In this document: positions 24,980 to 33,149 of the stretch, in pieces
How positions within the stretch are numbered: position 1 is the first letter of the stretch
Layout of the letters: the number at the start of each line of letters is the position of its first letter
NCBI GenBank assembly: GCA_945487905.1
Contig: CALYTW010000011.1
Location: 1 to 33,827, forward strand
Direction: 5' to 3'
DNA: 33,827 nt
Source of the DNA: an uncultured cyanobacterium
GTDB taxonomy: Bacteria > Cyanobacteriota > Vampirovibrionia > Gastranaerophilales > Gastranaerophilaceae
The notes under the pieces: model-generated
Told to the model about the DNA's origin: nothing
Databases searched by the model: none
What the model saw: only the letters and a program-made list of their open reading frames with translations
Position numbers and translations under genes: made by a program

Positions 24980-26755
24980 ATGTCAGAAGATAAGAAAACA
25001 TTAATAATAGAAGGTAAAGAAGTCGAATTTACTAATGAACCCAATCTGTTGGAAGTAATTAGAAAATCGGGAATGAATGTTCCAACATTATGTTACAGAC
25101 CGGATTTGACATCCTTCGGTGCTTGCAGAATGTGCGTTGTAGAAGTTGAATATCCGAACGGCAGAAAGATGATAAATTCATCTTGTACAATGCCTCCGGA
25201 AGCAAACATTAAGGTTCATTTAAATACAGAAAAGGTCAGAAAAATCAGAAAAATGGTTTTGGAACTACTTCTTGCTAACCATGACAGGGAATGTACTACT
25301 TGTGATAAATCGGGCAATTGCGAACTTCAAAGATATTCTGAAGAATACGGAATCAAGGGGGTTAAACAATATGCACAAAGAGAAGAAATGGCGACGATTG
25401 ATGAATCTTCTTGTGCTTTGGTTCGTGATAATAACAAGTGTATACTTTGCGGAGCTTGTGTAAGAGCTTGTGACGAACACCAAGGTTTGCAGGTATTGGG
25501 CTTTGCTAACAGAGGAAGCAAAACTGTTGTAGAGCCAATGGCTGGGAGACCGCTTGCAAAGAGCGAATGTATTAACTGCGGTCAATGTGCTGCAGTTTGT
25601 CCGACAGGTGCTTTAACAATCAATTCGACACAATTGGATGAAGTTTGGAATGCAATTACAAATCCTCAAAAGAAAGTTGTTGTTCAATTTGCGCCATCTG
25701 TTCGTGTAGCAATTGGCGAAATGTTCGGACTTGAACCGGGGGTAAATTCCACTAAGAAAATTAATGCAGCGTTGAGAAAAATCGGGTTTGATTTGGTATT
25801 TGATACCAACTTTTCGGCAGACTTAACGATTATGGAAGAAGCTTACGAGTTTATCGACAGATTGAAAAACGGCGGAAAGTTACCGATTTTCACATCTTGC
25901 TGTCCGGGCTGGGTAAGATTCCTTGAAACTCAGCATCCTGATATGCTTGAACATCTTTCAAGCTGTAAATCTCCTCAAGGTATGATGGGTGCAGTAATCA
26001 GAGAATATGTTCCTCAATATTATGAAGACATTACTCCTGAGAACCTTGTAAGTGTTTCTATAATGCCTTGTACAGCAAAGAAATATGAAGGACAAAGAGA
26101 GCAGTTCAAGATGGCAGACGGTCGTCAAGAGATTGATTATGTTCTTACAACTCAAGAACTTGGCAGAATGATAAAAGGTGCCGGAATAGATTTTAATGCT
26201 CTTGAAGGCGAAGAACCTAATTCTCCGTTCGGCAAATATACAGGAGCAGGAACAATCTTTGGTGTTTCAGGCGGTGTTGCGGAAGCTGCAGCAAGAACGG
26301 CTTATGAAGTTGCAACCGGAGAAACTCTGAAAGATGTTGTAATTAATGATATGAGAGGAACCAAGAGAGTTAAAACCGTTGAACTTGACCTTAAAGGAAC
26401 TCATATAAAGGTAAAAATTGTTAATACATTGAGAGAGGCAGAAAAATGTATGAGAGAAATCAAAGAAGGCAAAGCTGATTACCAGCTTCTTGAAGTAATG
26501 GCTTGTCCGGGAGGATGTATTAACGGAGGTGGTCAGCCTCAAAGCTGTAACGATTCTAATATCAAAGAGTTGAGAGCGGAAGGTTTGTATCAGGATGACA
26601 GAGAAGTTGAATGGAGAAAATCTCATGAAAACCCTGAAATCAAGGATTTGTATAACAAACATCTTGAAAAACCAAATTCTCATAAAGCACACGAGTTGTT
26701 GCATACAACTTATGTAAATAAGAGAAAAGACTGCTATATCTCGATAGGAGAGTAG
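24980..26755 (+). CDS. hydA: [FeFe] hydrogenase catalytic subunit HydA
   Basis: 591 aa from ATG 24980, which has AAGGA 9 nt upstream; the frame is open 8 codons further, but that start has no such site. Clusters in order: N-terminal [2Fe-2S] ferredoxin (CYRPDLTSFGACRMCVVEVE and a later cysteine), the His-Cys3 site (HDRECTTCDKSGNC), two [4Fe-4S] sites (CILCGACVRAC, CINCGQCAAVCPTGA), then the H-cluster domain. The three H-cluster motifs are complete: TSCCPGW (L1), MPCTAKKYE (L2) and EVMACPGGCINGGGQP (L3). This is a group A, M3-type enzyme. With HydB and HydC it should couple H2 formation to NADH plus reduced ferredoxin. The maturases HydE, HydF and HydG are not in the window. Confidence 0.96.
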   Translation: MSEDKKTLIIEGKEVEFTNEPNLLEVIRKSGMNVPTLCYRPDLTSFGACRMCVVEVEYPNGRKMINSSCTMPPEANIKVHLNTEKVRKIRKMVLELLLANHDRECTTCDKSGNCELQRYSEEYGIKGVKQYAQREEMATIDESSCALVRDNNKCILCGACVRACDEHQGLQVLGFANRGSKTVVEPMAGRPLAKSECINCGQCAAVCPTGALTINSTQLDEVWNAITNPQKKVVVQFAPSVRVAIGEMFGLEPGVNSTKKINAALRKIGFDLVFDTNFSADLTIMEEAYEFIDRLKNGGKLPIFTSCCPGWVRFLETQHPDMLEHLSSCKSPQGMMGAVIREYVPQYYEDITPENLVSVSIMPCTAKKYEGQREQFKMADGRQEIDYVLTTQELGRMIKGAGIDFNALEGEEPNSPFGKYTGAGTIFGVSGGVAEAAARTAYEVATGETLKDVVINDMRGTKRVKTVELDLKGTHIKVKIVNTLREAEKCMREIKEGKADYQLLEVMACPGGCINGGGQPQSCNDSNIKELRAEGLYQDDREVEWRKSHENPEIKDLYNKHLEKPNSHKAHELLHTTYVNKRKDCYISIGE

Positions 26756-26780
26756 TATCGGTTATAATCCTAAATATCAT

Positions 26781-26815
26781 AAAAGAGGTTGGGTTAAAGC
26801 CTGACCTCTTTTTAT
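26781..26815 (+). terminator. Rho-independent terminator of hydCBA operon
   Basis: An AAAGAGGT arm and an ACCTCTTT arm around a GGG/GCC inner stem, followed by a T5 run, 26 bp after the hydA stop. Confidence 0.85.
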
Positions 26816-26849
26816 ATACCCGCTCCAGCGGCATCCATTTAGCAGGGGC

Positions 26850-26873
26850 GGGTGTTCGAAGGACGGGAGGGGT
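26850..26873 (+). repeat. Dispersed intergenic repeat, family B, copy 3
   Basis: Core GTTCGAAGGACGGGAGGGG. It is related to 5846-5870 and to the inverted copy at 8621-8643. It lies between the hydCBA terminator and the next gene. Confidence 0.6.
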
Positions 26874-26925
26874 AATGGTGTAGGAGCGTTATAGGGTATG
26901 GATGTACGGCAAAAAAGCTGGAACC

Positions 26926-26951
26926 ATTTCGTTTCATTCTTTCAGGATGAC
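26926..26951 (-). repeat. Single arm of family A palindromic repeat
   Basis: TTTCGTTTCATTCTTTCAGG followed by ATGAC resembles the reverse complement of the arm at 8405-8439. It is a lone, decayed copy. Confidence 0.45.
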
Positions 26952-26978
26952 AACTTGGTTAGTATGTAGTTATAATAT

Positions 26979-27010
26979 AAAGGCGGAATGAATTTTATTC
27001 CGCCTTTTTT
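26979..27010. terminator. Bidirectional terminator
   Basis: A perfect 11-bp stem (AAAGGCGGAAT / ATTCCGCCTTT) around a 7-nt loop, with T6 on the plus side. It is 6 bp beyond the stop of the leftward EF-hand gene, so its main job is probably to end that transcript. Confidence 0.8.
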
Positions 27011-27015
27011 GCTAG

Positions 27016-29799
27016 TTATGTTATTATATTTTTCGGTTTACCTTTTTGTTTGTAGTTGTCAAACTCTTGTTGTGAAGGATTCATATTTATTTCTCCGTTA
27101 TCGCCTCTTTGGATTGCACGTTGAATTGTTTTTGTCTCGCTTACTTGTCCACGGTTTTTTGTATCCTTTCTGTTATTGCATCTCGGTGCCGGTTTAATAT
27201 TTTCTTTTCGATTGCATGAGTCACCGTTTCTGCGATACAATGTCATTGGTGCTATTATGTTATTATTCTCATCACCCATTGTTGTTGAACACAGTGCTAC
27301 GGCTGCTTGATGATAGTTGTAATTGTAGCCGGCAGGGAATGGGAAGTCTTTAAATGCTTCTTTAAGCTTCTTTTCGGTATATGTTATGTCATATGTTCCG
27401 TCTGCGTTTTTCTTAAATAAACCTTTTGTTTTGAAGGTTATATCTCGTAATGTTTCCAAATCTTCAATATATAGCAACTCGCCACTCATACCTTGCATAA
27501 TTTTCATCATACGAATGTTCTCCCTGTCACTATCGCCAAAACAATCATATAATTTTTCTCGGGACAGATTTTGCCAACTTTGTTTTTGAACATTCATATT
27601 GACATGCTGTGTTATTTTTTCGTCATAATACAACGGTTCATCTACTGGAGGTTCTTTCTTTTTTTCTTTCTTTTCTTCATGTTCTTCTTTTTTTACTTCC
27701 TTTTGTGGCGGTGGCACTTCTACGTCTTTGTAGATTCTGCCGACACATTCTTGAGGATTCAGGCGAGAACCGACACCTGCATCCTGTCTCAGGATATTAA
27801 AGAACATCGCATGATTCCAATTGTTTTCAGCTTTTGGATCTACGTCATCTCCTGGTTTGAATTTTTCCAAAGCACCCTTGAGTTTATCATAATCGCCCTT
27901 GCTTTTTTTGACATAATCAACAAACTCATTATAATTTGTATATCTTCTGTTTGTATTATCATAATCTAATAGTGATACACAAGATGTTTCTGCACCGACA
28001 TCATTTCCGATAAGCCATGTATGCAGTGCACTCATTACCATACCTACAGCAGCACCTGCTATAGCGCCAGTACTTATATTCTTAAGCAAGCTTTCAGCAT
28101 ATTTAATTTTAATTTGGGTTGGATCTGTTACTATATTTATTATTGTGTCAATATCCAGACCCTCCAAATCACCAATATTTTGACTAAGTACATTATTTAT
28201 ATGTATATTGTAATCGTGCGGATCGTAATTAACTACAATGTTTCTTTTTGAAGTAGTCACAGCGCCTGCCACAGCACCGGATGCGGCACCATTCAACAAG
28301 CCTTTGCCAAGTTTTGAAATAGTCACCTCATGGTCTTTATCATAAGTTTCGTAGTCGCATAATTCAATAATTTCCTTTAATTCATCGCTGATATCGTATT
28401 CTACCTTAAATTTTTCATTAAGATCTGTTCTTATATATTCAAGCTCGCTGTCTTTTTGGGAATCTTTGTCTATATTTACAATAAAATCTGCACCTGAGCG
28501 ATACTCAATGATTTCTGATAAATCACTAAGATCATAATATGTATTACCATCTTTATCGCTTCTTTTGTGAGTTTTCAGATAATCATTTTTATCTAATAAA
28601 ACTTTTAATTTTGGAGAAAGAGCGTCATACTGTTCCTGCGTAAAATGTTGGAGTTCTTTTCGCCTGTTAAGCACAATACCGCGTCTTCGGGCTACTTCTA
28701 TAAAGACTTCATTATCTTTTATTGCTTGGTCGAATACTTTGTCCTTTAATGTATCCTCTTCAACATCAAATCTGCTTAAGTCGTAGGTTGTTGCACCCTC
28801 TTGTTTATATTTCTTTATGTCGCCCAGCATTTTTTTTGTACTATCAGAAAGACCCTCATATTGTGTCTCCGTAACATTTTTTAAATCCGGTAACCTTTTT
28901 AATTCGGTTAAAAAGAAATTTAAATTTGTAATATTCTTTTTATGAGCTTTTTTTATTTCCTCAACCAATTCATCTTTGGTTTCAGGCAGTTTTTCTCCTT
29001 CTTTCAAATTTTTCGAACGAGCATCCCCCGAAACACTTACCAAGGTTTCTCTGATTTCGCTCGATATAGTTTGAGGAACTACATTGTCTTTAACGAAATC
29101 AAAAGCTGTTTCATAATAGGATTTATTCCATTTGCCTTCTTCTTTCAATTTTGTTTTTAATTCTTCAAGTTTAGTAGTGTAATTTTCGGATTGTATCTCA
29201 AAAAACATTTTTGAAACTTCATCTACTTCTTTCTGTATCTGCACCTTTTCACAGAATGCCAGTACAGATTCAGCTAAATCTTTATCGTAGCCTTCTATCT
29301 TTTTAAGTTCTTTTTTTAAAGCGTCAATGTCCTCTTTAGAATTAAATTGAGATGCTTGTGCTTTTTCAAAATAAGCTTGCATTTTATCGAAATTTTCGCT
29401 ATATACAGTGTTATTCGAACGCTTTACTATATCCTGCAAAGCGGTCTTTGCCTCACTAAGAGTTTTTATATCTTTATTGGACAGAATTGCTTCGATTTCT
29501 TGTTCAAAATTCTTACGGCTGAGTTTCTTTTCTTTTTTATCCAAATCACGATGCTGTTCTTCAATAACTGTATTTTGTATAGAAGTAGCATTTGTGTCAA
29601 CTTTGCGTTTGATATCCTGAAGTTCTTCTTTTGCTACAACATTATTATCATCACTACTAAAAGCAACAAATCTTGCTTTTTTTATAAAAATACTTACTTC
29701 ATCTTCGTCAAGACGACCATTGCTATTCATATCGTAAAAATATGCTAAGTCTCTAAGACCACTATGTTTTATATTATTAATATCGAAACCATTACCCAT
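27016..29799 (-). CDS. Large EF-hand, coiled-coil, repeat protein of unknown function
   Basis: 927 aa from ATG 29799, chosen because AAGGAGA lies upstream; the frame is open 69 codons further but runs into a hairpin repeat. Residues 23-34 form a canonical EF-hand loop (DMNSNGRLDEDE), and a degenerate second loop is near 48-59. Residues 75-300 are charged coiled coil. Two related segments follow, marked by NVTETQYEGLSDSTKKML and HFTQEQYDALSPKLKVLL, each ending near a YDLS motif. A weaker third copy near DGTYDITYTEKKL is C-terminal. Two glycine/alanine-rich hydrophobic stretches (LLNGAASGAVAGAV and NISTGAIAGAAVGMVMSA) could insert in membrane. A K/E/P-rich linker separates the C-terminal domain. 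There is no signal peptide. Surface, secreted or effector-like roles are possible; I cannot assign one. It is monocistronic with its own terminator. Confidence 0.7.
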   Translation of the reverse strand: MGNGFDINNIKHSGLRDLAYFYDMNSNGRLDEDEVSIFIKKARFVAFSSDDNNVVAKEELQDIKRKVDTNATSIQNTVIEEQHRDLDKKEKKLSRKNFEQEIEAILSNKDIKTLSEAKTALQDIVKRSNNTVYSENFDKMQAYFEKAQASQFNSKEDIDALKKELKKIEGYDKDLAESVLAFCEKVQIQKEVDEVSKMFFEIQSENYTTKLEELKTKLKEEGKWNKSYYETAFDFVKDNVVPQTISSEIRETLVSVSGDARSKNLKEGEKLPETKDELVEEIKKAHKKNITNLNFFLTELKRLPDLKNVTETQYEGLSDSTKKMLGDIKKYKQEGATTYDLSRFDVEEDTLKDKVFDQAIKDNEVFIEVARRRGIVLNRRKELQHFTQEQYDALSPKLKVLLDKNDYLKTHKRSDKDGNTYYDLSDLSEIIEYRSGADFIVNIDKDSQKDSELEYIRTDLNEKFKVEYDISDELKEIIELCDYETYDKDHEVTISKLGKGLLNGAASGAVAGAVTTSKRNIVVNYDPHDYNIHINNVLSQNIGDLEGLDIDTIINIVTDPTQIKIKYAESLLKNISTGAIAGAAVGMVMSALHTWLIGNDVGAETSCVSLLDYDNTNRRYTNYNEFVDYVKKSKGDYDKLKGALEKFKPGDDVDPKAENNWNHAMFFNILRQDAGVGSRLNPQECVGRIYKDVEVPPPQKEVKKEEHEEKKEKKKEPPVDEPLYYDEKITQHVNMNVQKQSWQNLSREKLYDCFGDSDRENIRMMKIMQGMSGELLYIEDLETLRDITFKTKGLFKKNADGTYDITYTEKKLKEAFKDFPFPAGYNYNYHQAAVALCSTTMGDENNNIIAPMTLYRRNGDSCNRKENIKPAPRCNNRKDTKNRGQVSETKTIQRAIQRGDNGEINMNPSQQEFDNYKQKGKPKNIIT

Positions 29800-29912
29800 T
29801 GGAGAAATCTCCTTTCTATTTTCTATAACTGCCTTCTTTGCATGGATAACGGCAATTTTTTTCAAAACTTTAATGTTTTTAGAAGTGTTGTTACAAAAAT
29901 TTACAAAGAGAG

Positions 29913-30069
29913 TTTGCGGAAAAACTTCGTTTTTCTTCGCAAACTTCGGGGTACGGTTTCGAGTCAGGCTATGTGCTATCCCACACCTAGCCTGACTCTC
30001 ACACACCTTGAGTCGGATTTGAAAAAGTTCGAAAAATTGTCATTTTTCGACTTTTTCCGCATCCTCAAG
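29913..30069. repeat. Composite element of three hairpins
   Basis: H1 (29913-29943): TTTGCGG and CGCAAA arms with a TTC loop and 2-nt bulge. H2 (29961-29998): perfect 11-bp stem with arms GAGTCAGGCTA and TAGCCTGACTC. H3 (30021-30057): arms of about 16 bp with a TGTC loop, enclosed by a CTTGAG/CTCAAG pair (30007-30069). The first 49 bp (29913-29961) recur identically at 33777-33825. It sits upstream of the EF-hand gene, 114 bp from its start. The rest of the gap up to 30213 holds a TATAAT at 30188-30193 that may serve the next gene. Confidence 0.8.
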
Positions 30070-30213
30070 AGATGAATTTGTTATACCTCCATACCTCTTT
30101 ACCCTCCCTATTTGCTCTAAAAATTACAAATTGTAAATATTTTTTGGTTATAAACGCAAAAAGTCTTTTCATAAGTTTTAATTTATGTATAATAAAACAA
30201 GAAAGTTTTTTAT

Positions 30214-31068
30214 ATGCTACAAAATATCACAAATACACATAAAATTACCAACAAAGCTCAATACATTTCTAACCCGTCAGAATTGTCTGACGTAATTGAG
30301 AATTATTTGTTTAATATTTTTGAAAAAGAACTGAATACTCCAAATTCAGTTCTTTTGTCATACAAACCGATTGCTATAAAGAAAATTTCGGCATATATTT
30401 CCGGAAAAATAAATATGCCTGCTTCAATAGGAATCACCGGAGAGACTGCGAGCGGGAAATCTACAATAACAAAAGATTTGATAGAGACTATCGAGTCTTT
30501 TGGTTCTGAATTCGGAATCCCTGATATTATTACAAGGGTAAATACAGACGATTATTACTACGACCGTTCAGATATGGTCAAAAAAGCCGGAAGTTTCTCC
30601 GAGTTTGCAAAAAATTACGATTTGGACAGCCCTGATGCTCTTGAATTAGAACTCATGTGCAAGCATATAATGGAGCTTCTTTCGGGCAAAGCCGTTTATC
30701 TTCCGAAATATGATATGAGCGGAACAGCTATCAGGCATGATAATTATACATTTGCAAAACCATCAAAAATCATAATATCGGAAGGTTTATTTACGTTGAC
30801 AAACAAGGTCAGAGATGCGTTTAATTTTAAAATATATGTTGATATTCCCGAAAATATAAAGCGTGACAGGTTCTACATAAGAGCTGCAGAAAGAGGACTT
30901 GGAGATTCTGCGGATATTATTTATTCAAATGCAAATAAAAAAGCGTCGTTCTATATAAGACCATGCAAAGATATTTCGGATATAGTTTTATCGGGAGCTG
31001 CGGACAGAATTAAATACAAAAATTTCCTTAATAAAATAATAGGATTAATACAGGAAATATACTACTAA
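30214..31068 (+). CDS. Uridine kinase/phosphoribulokinase-family P-loop kinase
   Basis: 284 aa. Walker A GITGETASGKSTITKDL is at about residues 73-89. Then come VNTDDYYYDRSDM (the family's D-D-Y-Y catalytic/substrate block), YDLDSPDALE, LPKYDMSGTAIRHD and ISEGLFTL. These match the order in uridine kinase (F-D-x-P-x-A, P-x-Y-D, E-G). The C-terminal lid has IKRDRFYIRAAERGL. An N-terminal helical extension of about 70 residues is absent from typical Udk (about 210 aa). Pyrimidine nucleoside phosphorylation is likely but not proven; another small-molecule kinase of this superfamily is possible. The ribosome binding site is weak (AAGAAAG). Its end overlaps the convergent STAS-like gene by 4 bp. 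Confidence 0.75.
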   Translation: MLQNITNTHKITNKAQYISNPSELSDVIENYLFNIFEKELNTPNSVLLSYKPIAIKKISAYISGKINMPASIGITGETASGKSTITKDLIETIESFGSEFGIPDIITRVNTDDYYYDRSDMVKKAGSFSEFAKNYDLDSPDALELELMCKHIMELLSGKAVYLPKYDMSGTAIRHDNYTFAKPSKIIISEGLFTLTNKVRDAFNFKIYVDIPENIKRDRFYIRAAERGLGDSADIIYSNANKKASFYIRPCKDISDIVLSGAADRIKYKNFLNKIIGLIQEIYY

Positions 31069-31400
31069 ACCAGTTCAAAATGCCTGTTAATAAGCCTTCT
31101 GCTCTGGTTCTCAAAGTCGGATTCAGAAACATAGAGGTTTACAACTTTATCAAGTTTCATAACATTAAACAAAGCAAATATGTCCGAAGGTATGTTAAAA
31201 ATTGCTATTTGTTTGTTTTGAGCGGATTCTTTAAGCGTTTCTATAAAATCTATAGTGCAGTCATACACATATTTTAAGTCTATTCCTACCTGTCTCGTTT
31301 CATGTGCAATTTCTGTCATTAAACGGGCAGATTCTCGTCTGTCCAACTTTTCCCCTAACGGTGCAAATATACAAACTCTGTCATTATCTCGTATTTCCAT
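31065..31400 (-). CDS. STAS-like domain protein
   Basis: 111 aa, one domain. The pattern VCIFAPLGEKLD near the start, a central helix, then QIAIFNIPSDIFALFNVMKL and VVNLYVSESDF resembles the strand-helix order of anti-sigma-factor antagonist (STAS) domains. The serine usually phosphorylated in SpoIIAA-type proteins, just after the third strand (D-S-S/T), is replaced by IPSDIF, whose S is a candidate. The role could be a switch partner of an anti-sigma kinase or a stand-alone nucleotide-sensing domain; no kinase gene is adjacent. It is divergent from the flavoprotein gene at 31570. Moderate confidence in fold, low in function. Confidence 0.5.
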   Translation of the reverse strand: MEIRDNDRVCIFAPLGEKLDRRESARLMTEIAHETRQVGIDLKYVYDCTIDFIETLKESAQNKQIAIFNIPSDIFALFNVMKLDKVVNLYVSESDFENQSRRLINRHFELV

Positions 31401-31428
31401 ACTAATATATTAACTTTAAATATATATA

Positions 31429-31442
31429 ATGATAATTATCGT
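31429..31442. promoter_or_regulatory. Fur/PerR-like palindrome between divergent genes
   Basis: ATGATAATTATCGT, with a perfect GATAATTATC centre (31431-31440), 29 bp upstream of the STAS-like gene start. It resembles half of a Fur box (GATAATGAT...). Regulator identity is inference. Confidence 0.4.
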
Positions 31443-31536
31443 TAATTATGAATATTCTCAAACTAAAGTTTAATGTTTTGCTTAATACACCCAAATGCAT
31501 ATTTCAAATAATACAAAATAAGATTGTTGTCTAATT

Positions 31537-31551
31537 GAAACAAATTGTTTC
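31537..31551. promoter_or_regulatory. 15-bp palindrome before flavoprotein gene
   Basis: GAAACAA-A-TTGTTTC is perfect. An overlapping CAAATTG/CAATTTG pair (31541-31565) reaches to 5 nt before the ATG. This could be an operator or a start-occluding hairpin. Confidence 0.45.
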
Positions 31552-31569
31552 TTAAATAACAATTTGTGT

Positions 31570-32925
31570 ATGAAGATAGTTATAATTGGCGGAGTTGCCG
31601 CAGGTGCAAAAGCAGCCGCTAAAACAAAAAGACTTTTACCTGATTCAGAAGTTGATATTTATACCGCTGATACAAATGTTTCTTATTCCACATGCGGTTT
31701 ACCTTTTTATATCGAAGGTGTATTTGAAGATTATCGAAAATTGATTGTTCGTCCAAAATCAGAGTTTGAAAAATCAGGGGTAAATATTCATCTTGAACAC
31801 TGTGTTACGAAAATAATACCGGATAAAAAAAAGATTGAAGTAAAAAAACTTAAAACCAATGAAATTTTTACTGTCAATTATGACAAGCTTGTAATTGCAA
31901 CCGGCGCCGGACCTGTTACAAAAGGTTTTGAACATGTTATTGATAAAAAGAATTTTTATACCTTGAGAACGCTTGAAGACGGTGTTGCCATAAGAAATAA
32001 AATGCGTGAAATTAACCATATTACCCTCATAGGAGGAGGATATATCAATATTGAACTTCTGGAAGCATTTGTTAAAAACGGAAAAAATGTTACCCTAATC
32101 GAGCGCTCTCCGTTTATTATGCCGATATTAGATGAAGAAATTTCCGCTATAGTGCAAAATTATATTCTGGAAAATTCTAATAAACAGGTCAAAATTTTGA
32201 ATGAAGACAGCGTTGAAAAATTTATCGGAGAGGAAAATGTTACAGGCATACTTACTCAAAAAGGAGTCGGTTTTGAAACAGACATGGTAGTGCTTTCTAT
32301 CGGTGTAAAACCGGTCGTTGACATTGCAGAGGATGCCGGTATAGAAATAGGCTCAACCGGAGCTATAAAAGTAAACAGCCGAATGGAAACAAGTATTCAG
32401 GATATTTATGCCTGTGGTGATTGTGCAGAAAAAGTGCATATAATATCAAATACTCCGGTTTGGATTCCGTTAGGTTCAACCGCAAATAAAGAAGGCAGAA
32501 CCGCTGCCATGAATTTATGCGGAGATAACAAGGATTTTGAAGGAGTTTTGGGTTCTGCGATTACAAGATATTTAGGACTTAATATTTCCAAAACAGGTCT
32601 TACAGAAAGAGAGGCAAGACGGCTTGGATATGACACCGTTTCCACTGTTATAACAAAAAAAGATAAAGCCGGATATATGCCGGAAGTTGAAAATATAACA
32701 TTAAAACTAATTGCAGATATGCGTTCACACAGAATACTGGGCGCACAGGCAATCGGATGCGGAGATGCAGATAAAAAAATCGATAGCATTTCGGTCGGAT
32801 TGGCAAATCATTTGGAGGTTAAAGATCTTCTTGATATCGATTTAACTTATGCCCCGCCGTTTTCTGCAAGCGTTGATATTTTACATTCCGCTGCAAGAAT
32901 TATTCAGTCAAAGATTAAAAATTAA
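31570..32925 (+). CDS. CoA-disulfide reductase/NADH oxidase-type flavoprotein
   Basis: 451 aa. Two Rossmann folds: FAD at the N-terminus (IVIIGGVAAGAKAAAK) and NAD(P)H at about residues 150-180 (ITLIGGGYINIELLEAF). A single redox cysteine, C42, sits in VSYSTCGLPFYI, the S-Y-x-x-C-G-L-P motif of CoA-disulfide reductase, NADH oxidase and NADH peroxidase. The second FAD motif is IYACGDCAE, and a C-terminal dimerisation domain ends in YAPPFSASVDILH. There is no rhodanese fusion. In an anaerobe it probably handles oxygen, peroxide or low-molecular-weight disulfides. The exact substrate cannot be read from sequence. The start is ATG 31570; TTG 31564 is open but not family-like. No clear ribosome binding site, and palindromes occupy the leader. 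Confidence 0.88.
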   Translation: MKIVIIGGVAAGAKAAAKTKRLLPDSEVDIYTADTNVSYSTCGLPFYIEGVFEDYRKLIVRPKSEFEKSGVNIHLEHCVTKIIPDKKKIEVKKLKTNEIFTVNYDKLVIATGAGPVTKGFEHVIDKKNFYTLRTLEDGVAIRNKMREINHITLIGGGYINIELLEAFVKNGKNVTLIERSPFIMPILDEEISAIVQNYILENSNKQVKILNEDSVEKFIGEENVTGILTQKGVGFETDMVVLSIGVKPVVDIAEDAGIEIGSTGAIKVNSRMETSIQDIYACGDCAEKVHIISNTPVWIPLGSTANKEGRTAAMNLCGDNKDFEGVLGSAITRYLGLNISKTGLTEREARRLGYDTVSTVITKKDKAGYMPEVENITLKLIADMRSHRILGAQAIGCGDADKKIDSISVGLANHLEVKDLLDIDLTYAPPFSASVDILHSAARIIQSKIKN

Positions 32926-33091
32926 ACCTTTTTTTGTGAGTTTTTTTAATTGCCAGTTTACGGAATAAATCGGCATAATAAGTTTTTAACAAAATTTTGA
33001 TAAGTTTTATTGCATTGATACTTGATTCTGTAAAGGTTTTGTGGTTATCTTATATTGAACACATCCTTATCCTCTTGGATTTGTTCATGAT

Positions 33092-33114
33092 AAAAAACAG
33101 ACGGCTGGTTTTTT
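33092..33114 (+). terminator. Terminator-like hairpin in rpsP leader
   Basis: An AAAAAACAG arm, ACGG loop and CTGGTTTTTT arm (one bulge), ending about 36 bp before the rpsP ATG. It could be a terminator of upstream transcription or an attenuator. The rest of the 224-bp gap is AT-rich with no other clear signal. Confidence 0.4.
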
Positions 33115-33149
33115 GTCAAACGAAATATAAATAAAAGAAGGAAAAAAGA

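Noticed and set aside
26267-26704. Long open frame opposite hydA
   Set aside because: Shadow of the hydA reading frame; composition rich in F, S and C, no ribosome binding site and no family match.
22569-26755. Fragment of respiratory complex I
   Set aside because: The third gene has all three H-cluster motifs and no other nuo genes are present, so it is a soluble hydrogenase.
26815-26978. tRNA-like sequence (GTTCGAA near 26854)
   Set aside because: No acceptor stem or anticodon arm can be folded around it; it belongs to repeat family B.
27571-27969. Hydrophobic open frame opposite the EF-hand gene
   Set aside because: Phe-rich composition comes from the antisense of Lys/Glu-rich coding sequence; no start signal.
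29800-30006. Upstream extension of the EF-hand gene to an ATG at 30006
   Set aside because: It would translate through hairpin H2 and part of H1 of the composite repeat. The ATG at 29799 has a good ribosome binding site and leads straight into the EF-hand.
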